Below are positions 11,473 through 22,470 of a stretch of DNA of 64,000 nt, piece after piece. Source of the stretch: Reticulascus tulasneorum. Lineage: Eukaryota; Ascomycota; Sordariomycetes; Glomerellales; Reticulascaceae. The DNA lies in NCBI GenBank assembly GCA_001557505.1, contig LSAX01000001.1:1426001-1490000 (forward strand), given 5' to 3'. Positions within the stretch are counted from its first letter, which is position 1; the number at the start of each line of letters is the position of its first letter. The notes beneath the pieces were generated by a model. The model searched no databases. It saw nothing but the letters and a program-made list of their open reading frames with translations, and had not been told where the DNA came from. The position numbers and the translations under genes are program-made.

Positions 11473-12000
11473 TTCACCTCAGAGATCGGAGATTGGTTGC
11501 CTGCTTTGCCTGTCGCCACTACAATTCGAGATCTGGCCGGACTCGGCGATTCTCGCTCGAGTCCGCGTGTGCGCGTGCGTCCCGTCCGTTTGTACGATCA
11601 AGCAATGGTGATATATCCATGCTGCAACAAAATACCCGGTTTCTCTGTTGCAACGAATGAACCTTTTCGGAACACCCAACAAGGTCGAGGGGGATAGTGG
11701 GACTTCTGGGTCTCCTAGGGGATGTGTTTTCTGCTTCGTTATTTGTTTTACCTGTCGTTTGTTTTGTCTGCTTTTAGCCCCTTTTCTTCACACACAATGC
11801 TTTCTCTCTAAGCTTCATTTGGCTGGGTTGATGGATGGTATAGGTGGACGGCTGGGGAGAGGAAACAATGAGCCAACAGTTTGCGCGGTCTACCTGTCTG
11901 TCTATGACATCTTTAGAACAAAAAGTGGCGGTCGACATGCCCAAGTTGATGAGATGATGACGAGAAAGTTATAAAAGTTATGCAAGGAAAACTCGATCGT
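11473..12000. other. Convergent spacer, RRM gene / ChaC gene
   Basis: 528 bp holding the two 3' untranslated regions. T-rich stretches (about 11720-11820) fit 3' UTR sequence. No gene seen. Confidence 0.5.
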
Positions 12001-13179
12001 TTATCCAGTTTTCTCTGTCTCCTCCTGCTCCACAACGCTGCTGTCTTGCTTGAACTCGCCATTTTCCACAACAGGAGGCAGGCTAGCGACCTCCTCGGTG
12101 GTGATGGACCGGCGCTCGTGGTCCATGATGGCTCTGACCCTCTCGCATAGATCATGGACATGGGCGTCTCCGCTCTCGGGGCTGAGTTCGTCGAGGGCTT
12201 GCTCGAGGCCAAATAGATAATCTCTGTTGAGGCCGCTAGGCCCGACGCTGCTGTGAATATGAGCGGCGAGAGCTTGGGGATCCTGGGGGCCGGTGAACTG
12301 CTCGTTATCAGGTGTACCAATGTAGACCAGGCATCTGATTGATGGCGAACCGTCGGCTGGGTAGAACGGGGTGTAGTGGATCGTATAGCCGTTGATTTCC
12401 CGGATGTCGAGATAGTCCTTCACCTCGGCGACCTTGTCTGCCTGTATGCGGTAGGCGACACCCCAGACATCCTGAGGGGCGGAATCATGGTCATCAGTGA
12501 GCTGCTCCCAGAACGATCGCTCAATAAGTGTGACAACTCGGCCAGGAGCCTCAGGAGTACCTCTGTGATCTTGGCTAGACGGTGTATCAGCGACGTCTAA
12601 GCTTGTTTTGGAATGGGGTTTCCGTCGCCTCCGTAGGGCTTCAGGATAACGCCTCCCAGATGCTTGCTACCTTGCCTAAGTCGCGGTATGAGTAAGGACA
12701 CGAAAATGTGATTCTTGTTGGGCAAGTGCAATAGGCCACCATGGGCATCAGGAGCGGGTGAGGGCGGGGGAAACGGATAAGTGTCATGTAAGCAACAAGA
12801 GGGATGGGGTTGAGCAAACCTGCCAGAATCGCCGGACGTAGCCCGTCACCCAACCGGGAATCCTCTTATCTGCCGGGCAAACAAGCACGGATCAGCAATG
12901 GTTCGGGACGGGGATGAGGCACAGAAGAGGTTACCGAAATGTGGAGGCGGCTTCCAGATCAAGCTCCTGGAACGGAACGTCAGTGAAGGTCAAGACCAGG
13001 CAGGCTGTGTCCGGCGCGGGATGAAAGGGAGCTGGACCAAGCCAAGGGGGCACGACACGTCAAATGGCACGGGGCCAAACACGGGAACGGGGCTGGGACG
13101 GGAGCAGATTGTGTGCGACTCACCCGTACCCATAGAGCCAGAACTCTCCCCCATCGTCGGCGAGATCGTCGTTTGCCAT
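12001..13179 (-). CDS. ChaC-type gamma-glutamylcyclotransferase (glutathione-specific)
   Basis: Proposed exons are 13179-13124, 12966-12935, 12869-12820, 12675-12671 (5 nt) and 12574-12001, giving 238 aa. Family motifs run in order: FWLYGYGSLIW at residues 13-23 (the YGSL substrate loop at 18-21), IPGWVTGYVRRFWQ, then ASQDHRGT at 47-54, APGRVVTLI, VWGVAYRI, and YLDIREINGY with the catalytic-region Glu at 107. ChaC enzymes cleave glutathione to 5-oxoproline and Cys-Gly in the cytosol. Joining exon 3 directly to exon 5 breaks the frame. The 5-nt exon GCAAG, flanked by TTAG and GTAGCA, supplies exactly the missing A and S of the family's FWQxS-DHRG motif. The last roughly 60 residues are acidic and not conserved. 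Confidence 0.88.
12671..12675 (-). other. Predicted 5-nt microexon of the ChaC gene
   Basis: On the minus strand the context is CTTAG|GCAAG|GTAGCA. It is separated from exon 3 by a 144-nt intron and from exon 5 by a 96-nt intron with a CTGAT branch point. Reading on without removing the second intron meets an immediate TAG. Inclusion restores phase and two expected residues (Ala-Ser). Inferred from frame and family match, not from transcript data. Confidence 0.7.
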
Positions 13180-14742
13180 GAGGAGCAAGGATTGTGATGA
13201 TGGATGGTGCCTGGATATGCTTATGGGGATATATATAGAATATTCATGCAAGATTATGGCTGATGAGGCTTGATCCAAGCGCTGTCAGACACCGAACGCC
13301 TCTCAAAAAGACCGAGGCAGCGAGGCGAGGGAACTGGGTGGTTCATGCGAACAATCCTTCGTCCTACTCCTGCTCTTCCGGCTTTGTCATACACCGACAA
13401 ACTGCCGCCGTAAGATTTGGGGCCACTTGGCCAGAACGAGCACTCTATGACTTGAGAGGTAGAGTGTGAGTGAACTGGTTCGTCCCACCCACCACAACGG
13501 TGTGCCACGGGTAAGGCACAGAATGGGATGGAGGAGAAGAGAGGAAGGAGAAAGAGAAAAGGCAAAAGCAAAAAAAGACGGGGGGTTCCCTGAAACGTGA
13601 GGAAAGAAGAAGGACGGGACTACCAGGGAAGTCCAACATGCGATTGTTCGGGCCACTGATGCGCGAGTACGCAATCCCCGGTGCAGTCCAGTTCACTGCC
13701 GGCGTCCCGTGCGAAAGTCTCGGCGTTCGTACGCCATGCCCTGCCAGACGGCCAGTCCCCACAGACCCTGGAATGCTGTTAGTGGGGAACATGAATGTGG
13801 TGATACTTCATATAGATGGATATATTTGCGGGCATGGGCTAGTTCTGGCTATGTATTGCGAGTCTGGCGAGACGGATGGCATCTCGTCCTCTGAACGGGA
13901 TCTCTCTTCTGTACGTAGACCACATCATACAACTAAAAAGGAGCCATAAGGGGATAGAGTAGCATCGTTTCAGCCTTGTGATCTGTCCCGACTTACACTG
14001 GAAACCCGGTACCAACCTAACAGGGCCCCCAGGAAATCCAGCCTGTATGATCACTTGCAGCCCACGTCTCGGCCCGGGCTTCTGTGACATCTCGATCCTG
14101 GACAGGACCATCCAGACCCTCCAGACCCTCCAGCCTCGAAGGGGAATGCGCCGCACCATCCCACCCATTTCAGCCCAACCTCCACTCCAAGAAGGTTCGC
14201 AAATACATGCATAATCCAGAGCCAAGGTCCCCTTCCCCTTTCCTAAAAATCGACCTGTGTCAGTTAGGGCAGAGCCGCGATAGCCTCGCCTCGGACTTCT
14301 CTCGCACTCCTCTCTTGTTCCTTTCGAAACCATCACCGAAAAAAGACACCCAGTGACTGTACGCCCCGCACTCCTCCCCCCCCACAATCGCAAACCCGAG
14401 TCCAGGTTCTTGACGAATACCGCGAGGCTCAATTTCCTCCTCTGATTCCCGTGTGCCAGGGAGACCTTGGACTTGAAATAGGGAAACGGAAAGCCTTGCG
14501 TACGGAAGGACGGCTATCGCTTTGGATTGCTGAGCCTGCACCCCCCTAAGCAATTGCGGCTGAAAAAAGTGCGCGTCCTCTCTGGTGCGGTGATCGATAA
14601 ACTTAACTGGGTCTGACCTTGACCGAAATCACAGCCGCCACCCCATATTGCTGCGGCTCCTTTTTGCGACCCCATATAAGAGAGCTTCGACACTAGAGCA
14701 TAGCATTCTTACTCTTACTCTCGATCTCGACAAACCTTCAAG
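13180..14742. promoter_or_regulatory. Divergent spacer, ChaC gene / PEF gene
   Basis: 1.56 kb between two divergent start codons. A 197-codon minus-strand frame exists at 13839-14432, but it is Trp/Arg/Gly-rich with no motif and I treat it as chance. A TATA-like element lies close to the PEF start. The left half should contain the ChaC promoter. No repeats of note. Confidence 0.5.
14674..14680 (+). promoter_or_regulatory. TATA element of the penta-EF-hand gene
   Basis: ATATAAG lies 69 nt upstream of the start codon at 14743 and is followed by a CT-rich stretch leading into the start. This is a usual spacing for a fungal core promoter with a short leader. Confidence 0.5.
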
Positions 14743-15842
14743 ATGGCCTACAACAGACCCTACAACCCAGACGAGCTGCCCAGGTCCGTAACACTCCCCC
14801 CCTCCTCGCCTTCGCAACTTTACCCCGCCACCAACTAACACCTTTCTCTAGATTCGCAGAGCCCGAGCAGGTAAAGCCCAAATCCTCATCCCACCCCCCG
14901 TACTCTCCACCTGGTGCAGAGGACGCCTCGCTCATCTATCTCACAGAAAGGCGGAGCGCCGAAACCCTCGTCGCAGTCGCAATCGCAATCGCAACCGCGA
15001 TACGAAAACAAGCCCCCTCCAGCCCTCCCTCGCGAAGAGAACCGCCGCGAGACGGGCGGCCGTCGCGAGATACCAGCGCAGCACAACTACGGCGCGACCT
15101 CCCCTCCACCCACCGGGGGACCCCGTCCCTCCACTCACAACCGACCGCCGCCGTCGTCGAGACCACCGCCCTCGCCTGCGCCGGATGGGAGTGGGAATGG
15201 CTCCGACCCGACGCTGCTGCCGCTGTTCAGGGCTGTAGATAAAGATGGTATGCTTCAGCCCACCCCGTCTGGCATTTCTACACCTCTCCAACTGCTTCTC
15301 GCTTTCCTCGCCACTATACACACGACGGAGAGCTTGAGCCGTGTATGATACTGTGATTGGCAACTAACGAGCGCACAGGAACCGGCCAGCTCTCCGAGAA
15401 GGAACTCTCCGCCGCCCTCGTCAACGGCGACTGGACCGCCTTCGACCCGCAGACGGTGCGCATGATGATCCGCATGTTCGACAGCGACCGCAGCGGCACC
15501 ATCGGGTTCGCCGAGTTCTGCGGGCTGTGGTCCTTCCTCGCGTCGTGGCGCACGCTCTTCGACCGCTTCGACGCCGATCGCTCGGGCAACATCTCGCTGC
15601 CCGAGTTCCAGAACGCCCTCGTCGCCTTCCGCTACCGCCTCAGCCAGCCCTTCGTCGAGCTCATCTTCAACACGTACGACAAGCGCGGCGAGGGCGTCAT
15701 GAGCTTCGACCTCTTCGTCCAGAGCTGCATCTCCCTCAAGCGCATGACGGATGTGTTCAAGAAGTACGACGACGACCGCGATGGCTACATCACCCTCAGC
15801 TTCGAGGATTTCTTGACCGAGATTCTGAAGCAGCTCAAGTGA
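14743..15842 (+). CDS. Penta-EF-hand calcium-binding protein (ALG-2/Pef1 type)
   Basis: Exons 14743-14783, 14852-14870, 14947-15247 and 15379-15842 give 274 aa. A competing acceptor at 14919 would add nine residues in frame (283 aa). The N-terminal half is Pro/Gln/Ser-rich and disordered, as in Pef1 and ALG-2. The C-terminal half carries five EF-hand units: DKDGTGQLSEKE, DSDRSGTIGFAEF, DADRSGNISLPEF, a degenerate DKRGEGVMSFDLF, and DDDRDGYITLSFEDF. Loops 1-3 keep acidic ligands at positions 1, 3 and 12; loop 4 looks impaired, and loop 5 is longer and probably serves dimerisation. Family members bind Ca2+ and adapt membrane traffic (COPII, ESCRT) or cell-cycle proteins; which role applies here is not shown. 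Exon 2 is only 19 nt. The gene is convergent with the metallo-beta-lactamase-fold gene. Confidence 0.9.
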
Positions 15843-16377
15843 AGGGCTGGCGCGTGCATTGGAAGCTAGGCCTGGCTGGCTTGGGAGAGCTTTAGGGGCT
15901 GGGATTGAACTGGTGGGAGGATTTTATCGAGCAATTTGCCGACGACAGGATTTGAGGGGGGAAGCTCGAGGCGTGGAGCCGTAGGAACGGATGATGAAGG
16001 CAAGGACACGGCATCTGCATAAAAGATACGATACCCTAGGTCTGTCTGACGTGCAGAAGAAAGAGAGACCTAGAAACTGGCCAAATTTTATAACAAAAAA
16101 AGGGGCTTCAAGTGAGAAGTCTGAGAGAGAAAGTCCTAGTGACCAAGAAGTAGCAAGCCCATGGTATCCCGTTCTCCCACGCCTTTATATCCGCTGTCGA
16201 TGCTGCCATCCTGGGCTAGCATTTATGAAATCTACATTGCGCCATATCCAGTCCGCCGCCTAGTCATAACATGTCCATGTCCATATCCTGGGTATTTTCA
16301 AAGGTGAGTACCGTGCAAATAGGTTGTCCGTCGAAAAAGAGATGCGCCCACTGTCCCATCCCATATTAAGAATCCTT
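15843..16377. other. Convergent spacer, PEF gene / MBL-fold gene
   Basis: 535 bp with two 3' ends. Purine-rich runs (about 15940-16140) and no protein-like frame. Nothing else seen. Confidence 0.5.
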
Positions 16378-17679
16378 TTAGTCCAGCCTGATGTCGTGGA
16401 TCATAACCACCTCTCCCAGACTTGGCACTTGCTCCAACTGCTGTTCGTCCAGTCTGGCCAGTGGCACCTGGTCGGTCTCGTTCTCCACGTTCCAGAGGCC
16501 CTCACTCGTCAGAGCCACCTCCTCTCCGACGCCGAGGACCAACACTTCCGTGCCTTTTACTCCAGGTTTCATGGGCTTCTCCTCCAGAATGCTCCTGAAA
16601 CGAGGACTGACAACTTCAACCACCTCCTCGCGAGCGTATTTCCTCGTCCGCAGCATGCGCGTCACCAATCCCCGAATGTCCTTGTCGCCGTCATGGGTGC
16701 TCACCCAAGCCTTGGCACCCAGCGCCGAGGCCGTCTCCTGGCCGGCGGGCATGCCGGCGCAGATGTTACCACCCAGCCACCACGGGTTTGATATGGCATC
16801 GAAACAGTGCAGCAAGGCTGTAAGGGGCAATGCCGCCTCGGCTACGAGGTGTGTTGTTGCGTATTGCTCTAGGCTTCGGTACGAGATTCCATGTGGTGAG
16901 AAGATGACCGAAACAGCCTGGTCTCGAGCACATGGTGAGAGAGACGCCGCGGACTGTACGGAGCGCAGTGATGGGAGGCCGGGAGAGGCGGGAGGGGTCG
17001 GCGGAGCGAGAGGCAAACCATTCGAATGGTTGGATGCGGGCGGCGGGGTCGGGATCCGGTGTTTGATTGAAGCGAAGGACTTTGGAGTATCAGGCGGCGT
17101 CAAGAGATGCGCGATATGTCGTCGAGATGGCGGTGGTCGGTAGGTTATGCCAACAGCAGCGTGCAAGGCTTTTATATCCCACTTCTGAGGAATGAATGCC
17201 ACCGTGACCTCACCCGGTTCGCCGCCAGGGAAGAGAGGAGGCACCTTGACGCGGATGACCGTCTGCTTCCCGGTAAGGCGAGGGTTTTCCCATCTTGGTA
17301 TCGTCCGAACTTTGTCCGGGTCGAAATACTTCCAACTCCGGATCACCTTCGCCGCTGCCGGTTCCGCCAGAATGAGCGTCCTTGTCCCCCTTGCCGGTAG
17401 CTGTCGGAGCGTCGCTTCATTGCAGTGGTCGCTCTTGTGCTGACTTACAATGACCAGATCGGGCTCGGGTAATTCTTGAAGGCTACAAACGCAGGCGGGT
17501 TCCTTGTGAGTCGCTGTCGAGAACATGGCATGGAATATGGTAGAAGGGCCGGTGATCCATGGGTCCATCAAGATCCTGAATGGTCTTGGGTTGACGCCCG
17601 GAATCGGATGTGGTGTGATGGGGTCGAATGTTAAGAGAAAGGAAGCATCAGCGTTGAGCTGCTTCACGGTCAACGCCAT
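16378..17679 (-). CDS. Metallo-beta-lactamase-fold protein with altered metal motif
   Basis: A single 433-aa exon. The opening strands (LTVKQLNADASFLLTFDP ... FRILMDPWI) are those of UlaG-like metallo-beta-lactamase-fold proteins. Where the canonical motif HxHxDH is expected, this protein has QHKSDH at residues 80-85: only the final Asp-His are in register and the first two metal His positions are Gln and Lys. Later features include ILAEPAAAKVIRSW, VAFIPQKWD, a conserved-looking FSPHGI and a STHDGDKD segment that may supply ligands. A Pro/Ser linker of about 60 residues interrupts the fold in the middle. The fold assignment is fairly firm; whether it is a hydrolase is uncertain because of the lost His residues. 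No intron is needed. Confidence 0.75.
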   Translation of the reverse strand: MALTVKQLNADASFLLTFDPITPHPIPGVNPRPFRILMDPWITGPSTIFHAMFSTATHKEPACVCSLQELPEPDLVIVSQHKSDHCNEATLRQLPARGTRTLILAEPAAAKVIRSWKYFDPDKVRTIPRWENPRLTGKQTVIRVKVPPLFPGGEPGEVTVAFIPQKWDIKALHAAVGITYRPPPSRRHIAHLLTPPDTPKSFASIKHRIPTPPPASNHSNGLPLAPPTPPASPGLPSLRSVQSAASLSPCARDQAVSVIFSPHGISYRSLEQYATTHLVAEAALPLTALLHCFDAISNPWWLGGNICAGMPAGQETASALGAKAWVSTHDGDKDIRGLVTRMLRTRKYAREEVVEVVSPRFRSILEEKPMKPGVKGTEVLVLGVGEEVALTSEGLWNVENETDQVPLARLDEQQLEQVPSLGEVVMIHDIRLD

Positions 17680-20520
17680 GCTGCGTAATCATCAAGCAAG
17701 CGTCTAGCGAGTGGTCGAAAACAAAACAAAGAAGTCTGGATTCTGCGGTAGGCAGAGCAAACTTGCTACACAAGAAGAGAGGGGACAAGATGTGGACTTG
17801 AAGCAAGTAATCCCCGCATGACAGAAATCTTCTGCGAGAAGGTTCGCAGAGAAACAAGGAGAAGACTATCCTTCCGTGATGGGATAGGAGACAATACAGA
17901 AACGAGAAACGAAGCGAGAAGCTTCACGAGAGACGCAGCCAAGACAAAAACTTCGATCTGGTAATGTTGGAAACTTCGAACCCTGTGACGCCAGAGCCTG
18001 CTGGCCCCGCCTACACTAGTTGGGCGAACAAGGTCCACGACTCCGTGAACGTTTAAAGATGGGATCGCTGGGGTCGAAGGCAGGTCGACGCGAGGCATGG
18101 GACATCTGAGGGGCCAACTGTATGACGATGGGCTTCTGCCAGGAAGCGGGCAATATCTCGCGGTGTTGATGCCAAGCTCCGTTTGGTCAGAGAGTTGAAA
18201 CTCCAGTGGCGGTGCTGCGCTCCAGGACAGAGACTACGACGTAGTACAAGCGCGTTCCCCCTGCAGATTCTGAAGATTGATATGTGTCTGATCTCAATGA
18301 ACGAGCCAGTCGAATAATTGGGACATCTTTCTTGCAACTGGCGCCCACATGGCATTAGCCCTACGGCCCAAAAAGGTTTGCTAAGCTGATTATCCCATCT
18401 AGAAATTCAGACAGCTCAACATCCATTTCTTATCTTGGCAAAATGGGCAAACAGATAAAGTTGAGGAATGTCCGTGCGGTCTGGCTTTCCCAGCCGATCC
18501 ATGTGACAGGTCTGTTTTGGATTTCTGGAGGGGATAAATCAGCCGAAGCTGCTGGATTGAGAGACAGCTGTGTTGTTGATCAAGGTCTCAATAAAAGGAG
18601 GACAGCCTGTATACCATTGGAATTGTAGACATGCCGGTCGTGGCGTCTTAACCATGATTGACGATCGCTGGACTTTGTTGGTCCAGCACGCCACCTGCAA
18701 CATTGATAGCTCATCATGTGTCGAACTGTTCACGGTTCCGATTTCCCCTGGAATGGGGGGTTCTGTAACACATGGGGGCCGTTCGCAGGACCGTCCGAAC
18801 TGACCATAAGCCCAGCTTCTCTGATTCAGCGACCAGACTTGGCGACATATGGAATTGTCTGCAACGCAGGGTTGGGGGATATTGCAAGAAGAATCGCAAC
18901 CAGACTTGAACGAGGACCAGGGAAGAGGGGCTTGGCAGGTCATGCTCCAGCGCATCGTCTGCTCGAGCATGCCGAAAGCATTGCCAGAACAAGCACAGAA
19001 CGTAGAGCAGCAACTACCGTCCAGGGGGCTCATTCGTCAAGGTCCAACAAGGTAAGACTTAGACTAGCTCGCCATGTGCATGTGAATGCTTTGGTATTGA
19101 CATGTGAGTAAATCAAGACAGGACAGCATCGTGGATGCTGCCACCGTCGGTGTCACCGGCCGGCGGGCTATGACATTGTGGGTAGCGAGGCACATGACTG
19201 ATCTCGTCTTTCGGCTTGCTTATCTGACTCGAAGTTTGCCGATGTCCGACTGCCTTTGCGACGAGATCCACCAGAGTCTGACCGTCTTTTTTTCTGCTCG
19301 TGGTGGGCTCCGTTAAAGAAAGGAAAACCGAGTAATTAGCTAGTTTGCTAGCTTGCCACTGACAGTGGCGGACGCTTCAGTCGGATCTCGTGGTTGCCGC
19401 TAGAGATGTCAGTGTCCCAACCCCTGGAGTATGGTTTCTTATCTAGCTTATCCCCCACAACCGATTGAGCATGTTATGTACGTGCTACGTGCCTCGTTAG
19501 TGGTGGTAGTATCCGTATGTATGTACAGACCAGTACCAGTCGACACGTCGAAGTAGGTACAGCATGTAGGATGAGGTATGTAGGGGGGCTAATAAAAGAG
19601 TGGGAGGGGTTCACCGCCTTTCCTCTTTCCCTCCAAGGAGGATCAATTACATCGGGCCGTGGTATATAGCTGCATTGTGTTATTTCGAGGTATTGCACAA
19701 GACAACGGGGACCCGGTGGTTCATATGTCATGCTGTGTAAGCTTCATTGAGCTTGTTTCTCCTCGCTGGTAACGTTCAGAGGCCTTGTCACTGCTGGATG
19801 TGGAATCTTTGAGGTGCCTATTAAAAGCTATTTGCTTGCCCGTTGGACGTGCCACACCCTGCATGCTAGCTAAGGTAAGGTAGGTAATTACTGGATATGG
19901 CCCAGCGAGGAGAGCAGTGAGGTCAGCAACACCCTATCATGGCTGATGAGGGGCAATTGCACATAATTCAAATCCCCTCTCCCTCTCCTCGACTTGGGGC
20001 CCACCAGCGGGCTTCGGTGATAGTGAAATGTCATCGGGGTGGCGCTTACCAGTCAGTCTCTTCGTAAAGGAACTGACGGCCAGAGGGGCGATCAGGACAT
20101 GTGCAGTGAGGACGATTGGCCGCGGAACAAGCTTGCTCGTTAACTATGTCGTACATGGATTTATTGATGGATGCCCACCCACATGATCGAAAAAGGGCGG
20201 GAAAGATTGGCTATCGTGGTCCCAATTGGGTCGTCTTGAAGGTTGCAGACGGAAGACCCAGGTCGAAGATACCCCATCAACCCATCCAAGGGGAAGGGAG
20301 GAGGCTGGGTGACGACACCGTAGCAGTAAATAACCGCATCGTGCACCGCGCCTGCTAAGAACACACCGGATGGCCGATATTACCTTGCTGCCTCCACTCT
20401 TTCGTTGTTTTATCTGGCGACCGGAGTGAAGAAAATCGATCGGCCGAGGACTGTTCCCGAAATAGGAGGTTAAATCCCATGCTCCGGGTACGGCATGTGA
20501 TGCCTGCCCACAAGGTAATT

Positions 20521-20640
20521 GGGTAATAGAGGTACCTTAGTAGGTAGCCAGGTCACTAATGAGGTACCTTGGTGAAACTAATCAGAAAGTACCTACAGTA
20601 GGTATGCTGACTGCCCCAGGTACGAGTAGAGGTACTGATG
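20521..20640. repeat. AGGTA/TACCT word cluster 1
   Basis: By direct reading, AGGTA occurs six times and TACCT three times within these 120 bp, twice as the palindrome AGGTACCT. The density is far above expectation for a pentamer. The copies are not in a fixed period, so this is a word cluster rather than a tandem array. Confidence 0.65.
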
Positions 20641-21680
20641 TGGTGCTCTGGGGGGGCAGAATGATAAAAAAAAGAATAACTTAGTGGACGAACTGGCGGG
20701 TTAGGTTAGCCCGGGCTGGTTGACGTGCTAGAAAAAGCTCCCCCATCCGTCAATTTTGGCGCCTACTCCGGGAGTCTGGTTTGACTTGGGTTTGTAGTTT
20801 GGACACCCGATCAACAAGCATCACATCTCACTGGGTCGTGCCCTGTAGCCTGACGTGGAGCCAATCGATGCGGTGAGGGACGGAAGAGATTGAGCCCCTA
20901 GGTACTAGTAGTTAGCCTGGCATTGAATTCGAGATGTCGCTTCCCCCTTCGTGCTCGAGCATTTTTCAATCCCATCTCGTCGGGAGGCGTCGCGGAGCTC
21001 CAGCATGTCTAAAAGACGTCATCGCAAATTGAGTTTCGTCGAATCGAAGCTCCAAAGAGCTCGATGGAGGAGCTCGATGTAGGTACAGGAATACATAGGC
21101 GGCAGAAACTGGGGGAGAGAGGGGGGGGGATCTCTCAAAGAGCTTCATGGAGCTCCCCCCTCGTCCAGCTCCGGAAAGGAAACACCCCTCCATAACCCCC
21201 TGCCGACCCACACCTCCTCCCCCTCCATGGTACTTATTAGAGGTGCCTCTGGTGGCAGGGTACGTAGTAGTTGGGTAAGTACCAACCTTACCAAGGCTAT
21301 CTGGTGGGTGTGTATCGAGAGGTCCCCTCTTTGGATCATCCATCCATCCATCCACTGAACAAAGTCCCCCGCCCCAATCCCCCGATTTCGAGTCATTCAG
21401 TCACCAATCACGCAGGACCAATTGATTCGCCTTCTGAATCTCTCATCCAGTCTTCGGTGGAGTTGTCCCTTTGCCCGACGAACTCGGTGCTCCCTGCCCT
21501 TTGCGAAGCTTCAAGCTGCCATTGGAAGACCGGAATGCTGACTGGCCTAGCTTCTCGGACCATCCAAGGGAAGGGGGAAGCATGTTTTGTCGCTGAAATA
21601 TTCATCCAACAAACAGTTTGGTAAAGGCTGGGCACACGGCATGAGCTCCCGTCCCTCCAACCAGCAGCAATAGCAAAGCT

Positions 21681-21750
21681 CAGGTAGCCAGGAAAGGTAC
21701 CTGTTAAGGGGAGGTACCTACAGATTACTTAGGTAAGGTAATTAGGTAGC
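21681..21750. repeat. AGGTA/TACCT word cluster 2
   Basis: Six AGGTA and two TACCT words within about 70 bp, again including two AGGTACCT-type palindromes. Same word pair as cluster 1, about 1 kb away, in the spacer upstream of the zinc-finger/RING-like gene. Confidence 0.65.
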
Positions 21751-22470
21751 TATTAGTTCTAAGTACTAAGGAACAGCTCCAGGGAATTATAACACGCACA
21801 TGCTACCTACGCAGGTAGTGCACGCACAGGTCCAAACCTGACTCGATTGGAGGATGGACGCTTACTCGGGGGGGCATCAGACGATTGCAGGGAACTCCGA
21901 GAGGCAACTCAAAGTGCTCTGCCTCTGAGCATTGCCCGCCACTTACACCCTCGTCTCCCACGGCCCCTAGTTGAGTTAACCCATTGACCAGATTAAACGG
22001 CATGTCTTGAAATGCCCACTCGCAGACCTGCTGGCCAGCCCTGGTACTTCGTCCCTTATTGCTTGCATAGTGATGCGCCTGCTTCCTAAACCAGCCGTGC
22101 CAACAAGACACAAGGTACATTGACATGTAATGTGGTATTGGAAGCGACTCGAGTCACCCGCGCTGTGCATGCGTGGAGGTGCAGTTTGAGAGCTGGGGGC
22201 ATTGGGAGGCAAGGACTGGACTTGGACTGGACAGCACCTCAAAGGGCTGGAAGAAGGATTTCATCAATTCACTCCCCCATATCCAAGCTTCTGCTCCTCC
22301 TCCTCCTCTTCTCTCCTCGTCCTTGTCCGTGTCTCCTTGTCTTCTTGCCTGGTCTTGTCCACTCAGAAATGATCCTCGTTTGTTGCTTGGGGATCCCTAT
22401 CACTTAGCCACCACACACGCATAACACATACACACACCCACCACCACCACCACCCCAGCCCAATTTAGAT

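Larger units (their letters stand above)
17680..22470. other. Large gene-poor spacer
   Basis: About 4.8 kb between the MBL-fold gene (-) and the leader of the zinc-finger/RING-like gene (+). A 164-codon minus frame at 18539-19033 has an odd Cys-rich composition but lacks a start context, signal peptide or motif, so I do not call it. From about 19860 rightwards the words AGGTA and TACCT become frequent (see separate entries). A G9 run with flanking GAGAGA/TCTCTC arms sits at 21115-21136, and an ATCC microsatellite at about 21336-21355. No transposon sequence recognised. Confidence 0.45.

Noticed and set aside
13839..14432. 197-codon minus-strand open frame between the ChaC and PEF genes
   Set aside because: Composition rich in Trp, Arg and Gly, no motif, overlaps plus-strand frames, and sits in a promoter region.
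18539..19033. 164-codon minus-strand Cys-rich frame, considered as a small secreted protein
   Set aside because: No signal peptide, irregular Cys spacing and overlapping plus-strand frames of similar length.
21115..21136. G9 run flanked by GAGAGA and TCTCTC, considered as a terminator or G-quadruplex
   Set aside because: Only one G run, so no quadruplex, and a 6-bp stem is weak; no gene ends here.
17680..22470. Possible degenerate transposon in the large spacer
   Set aside because: No AT-rich mutated sequence, no terminal repeats and no transposase or reverse-transcriptase motifs in any frame.
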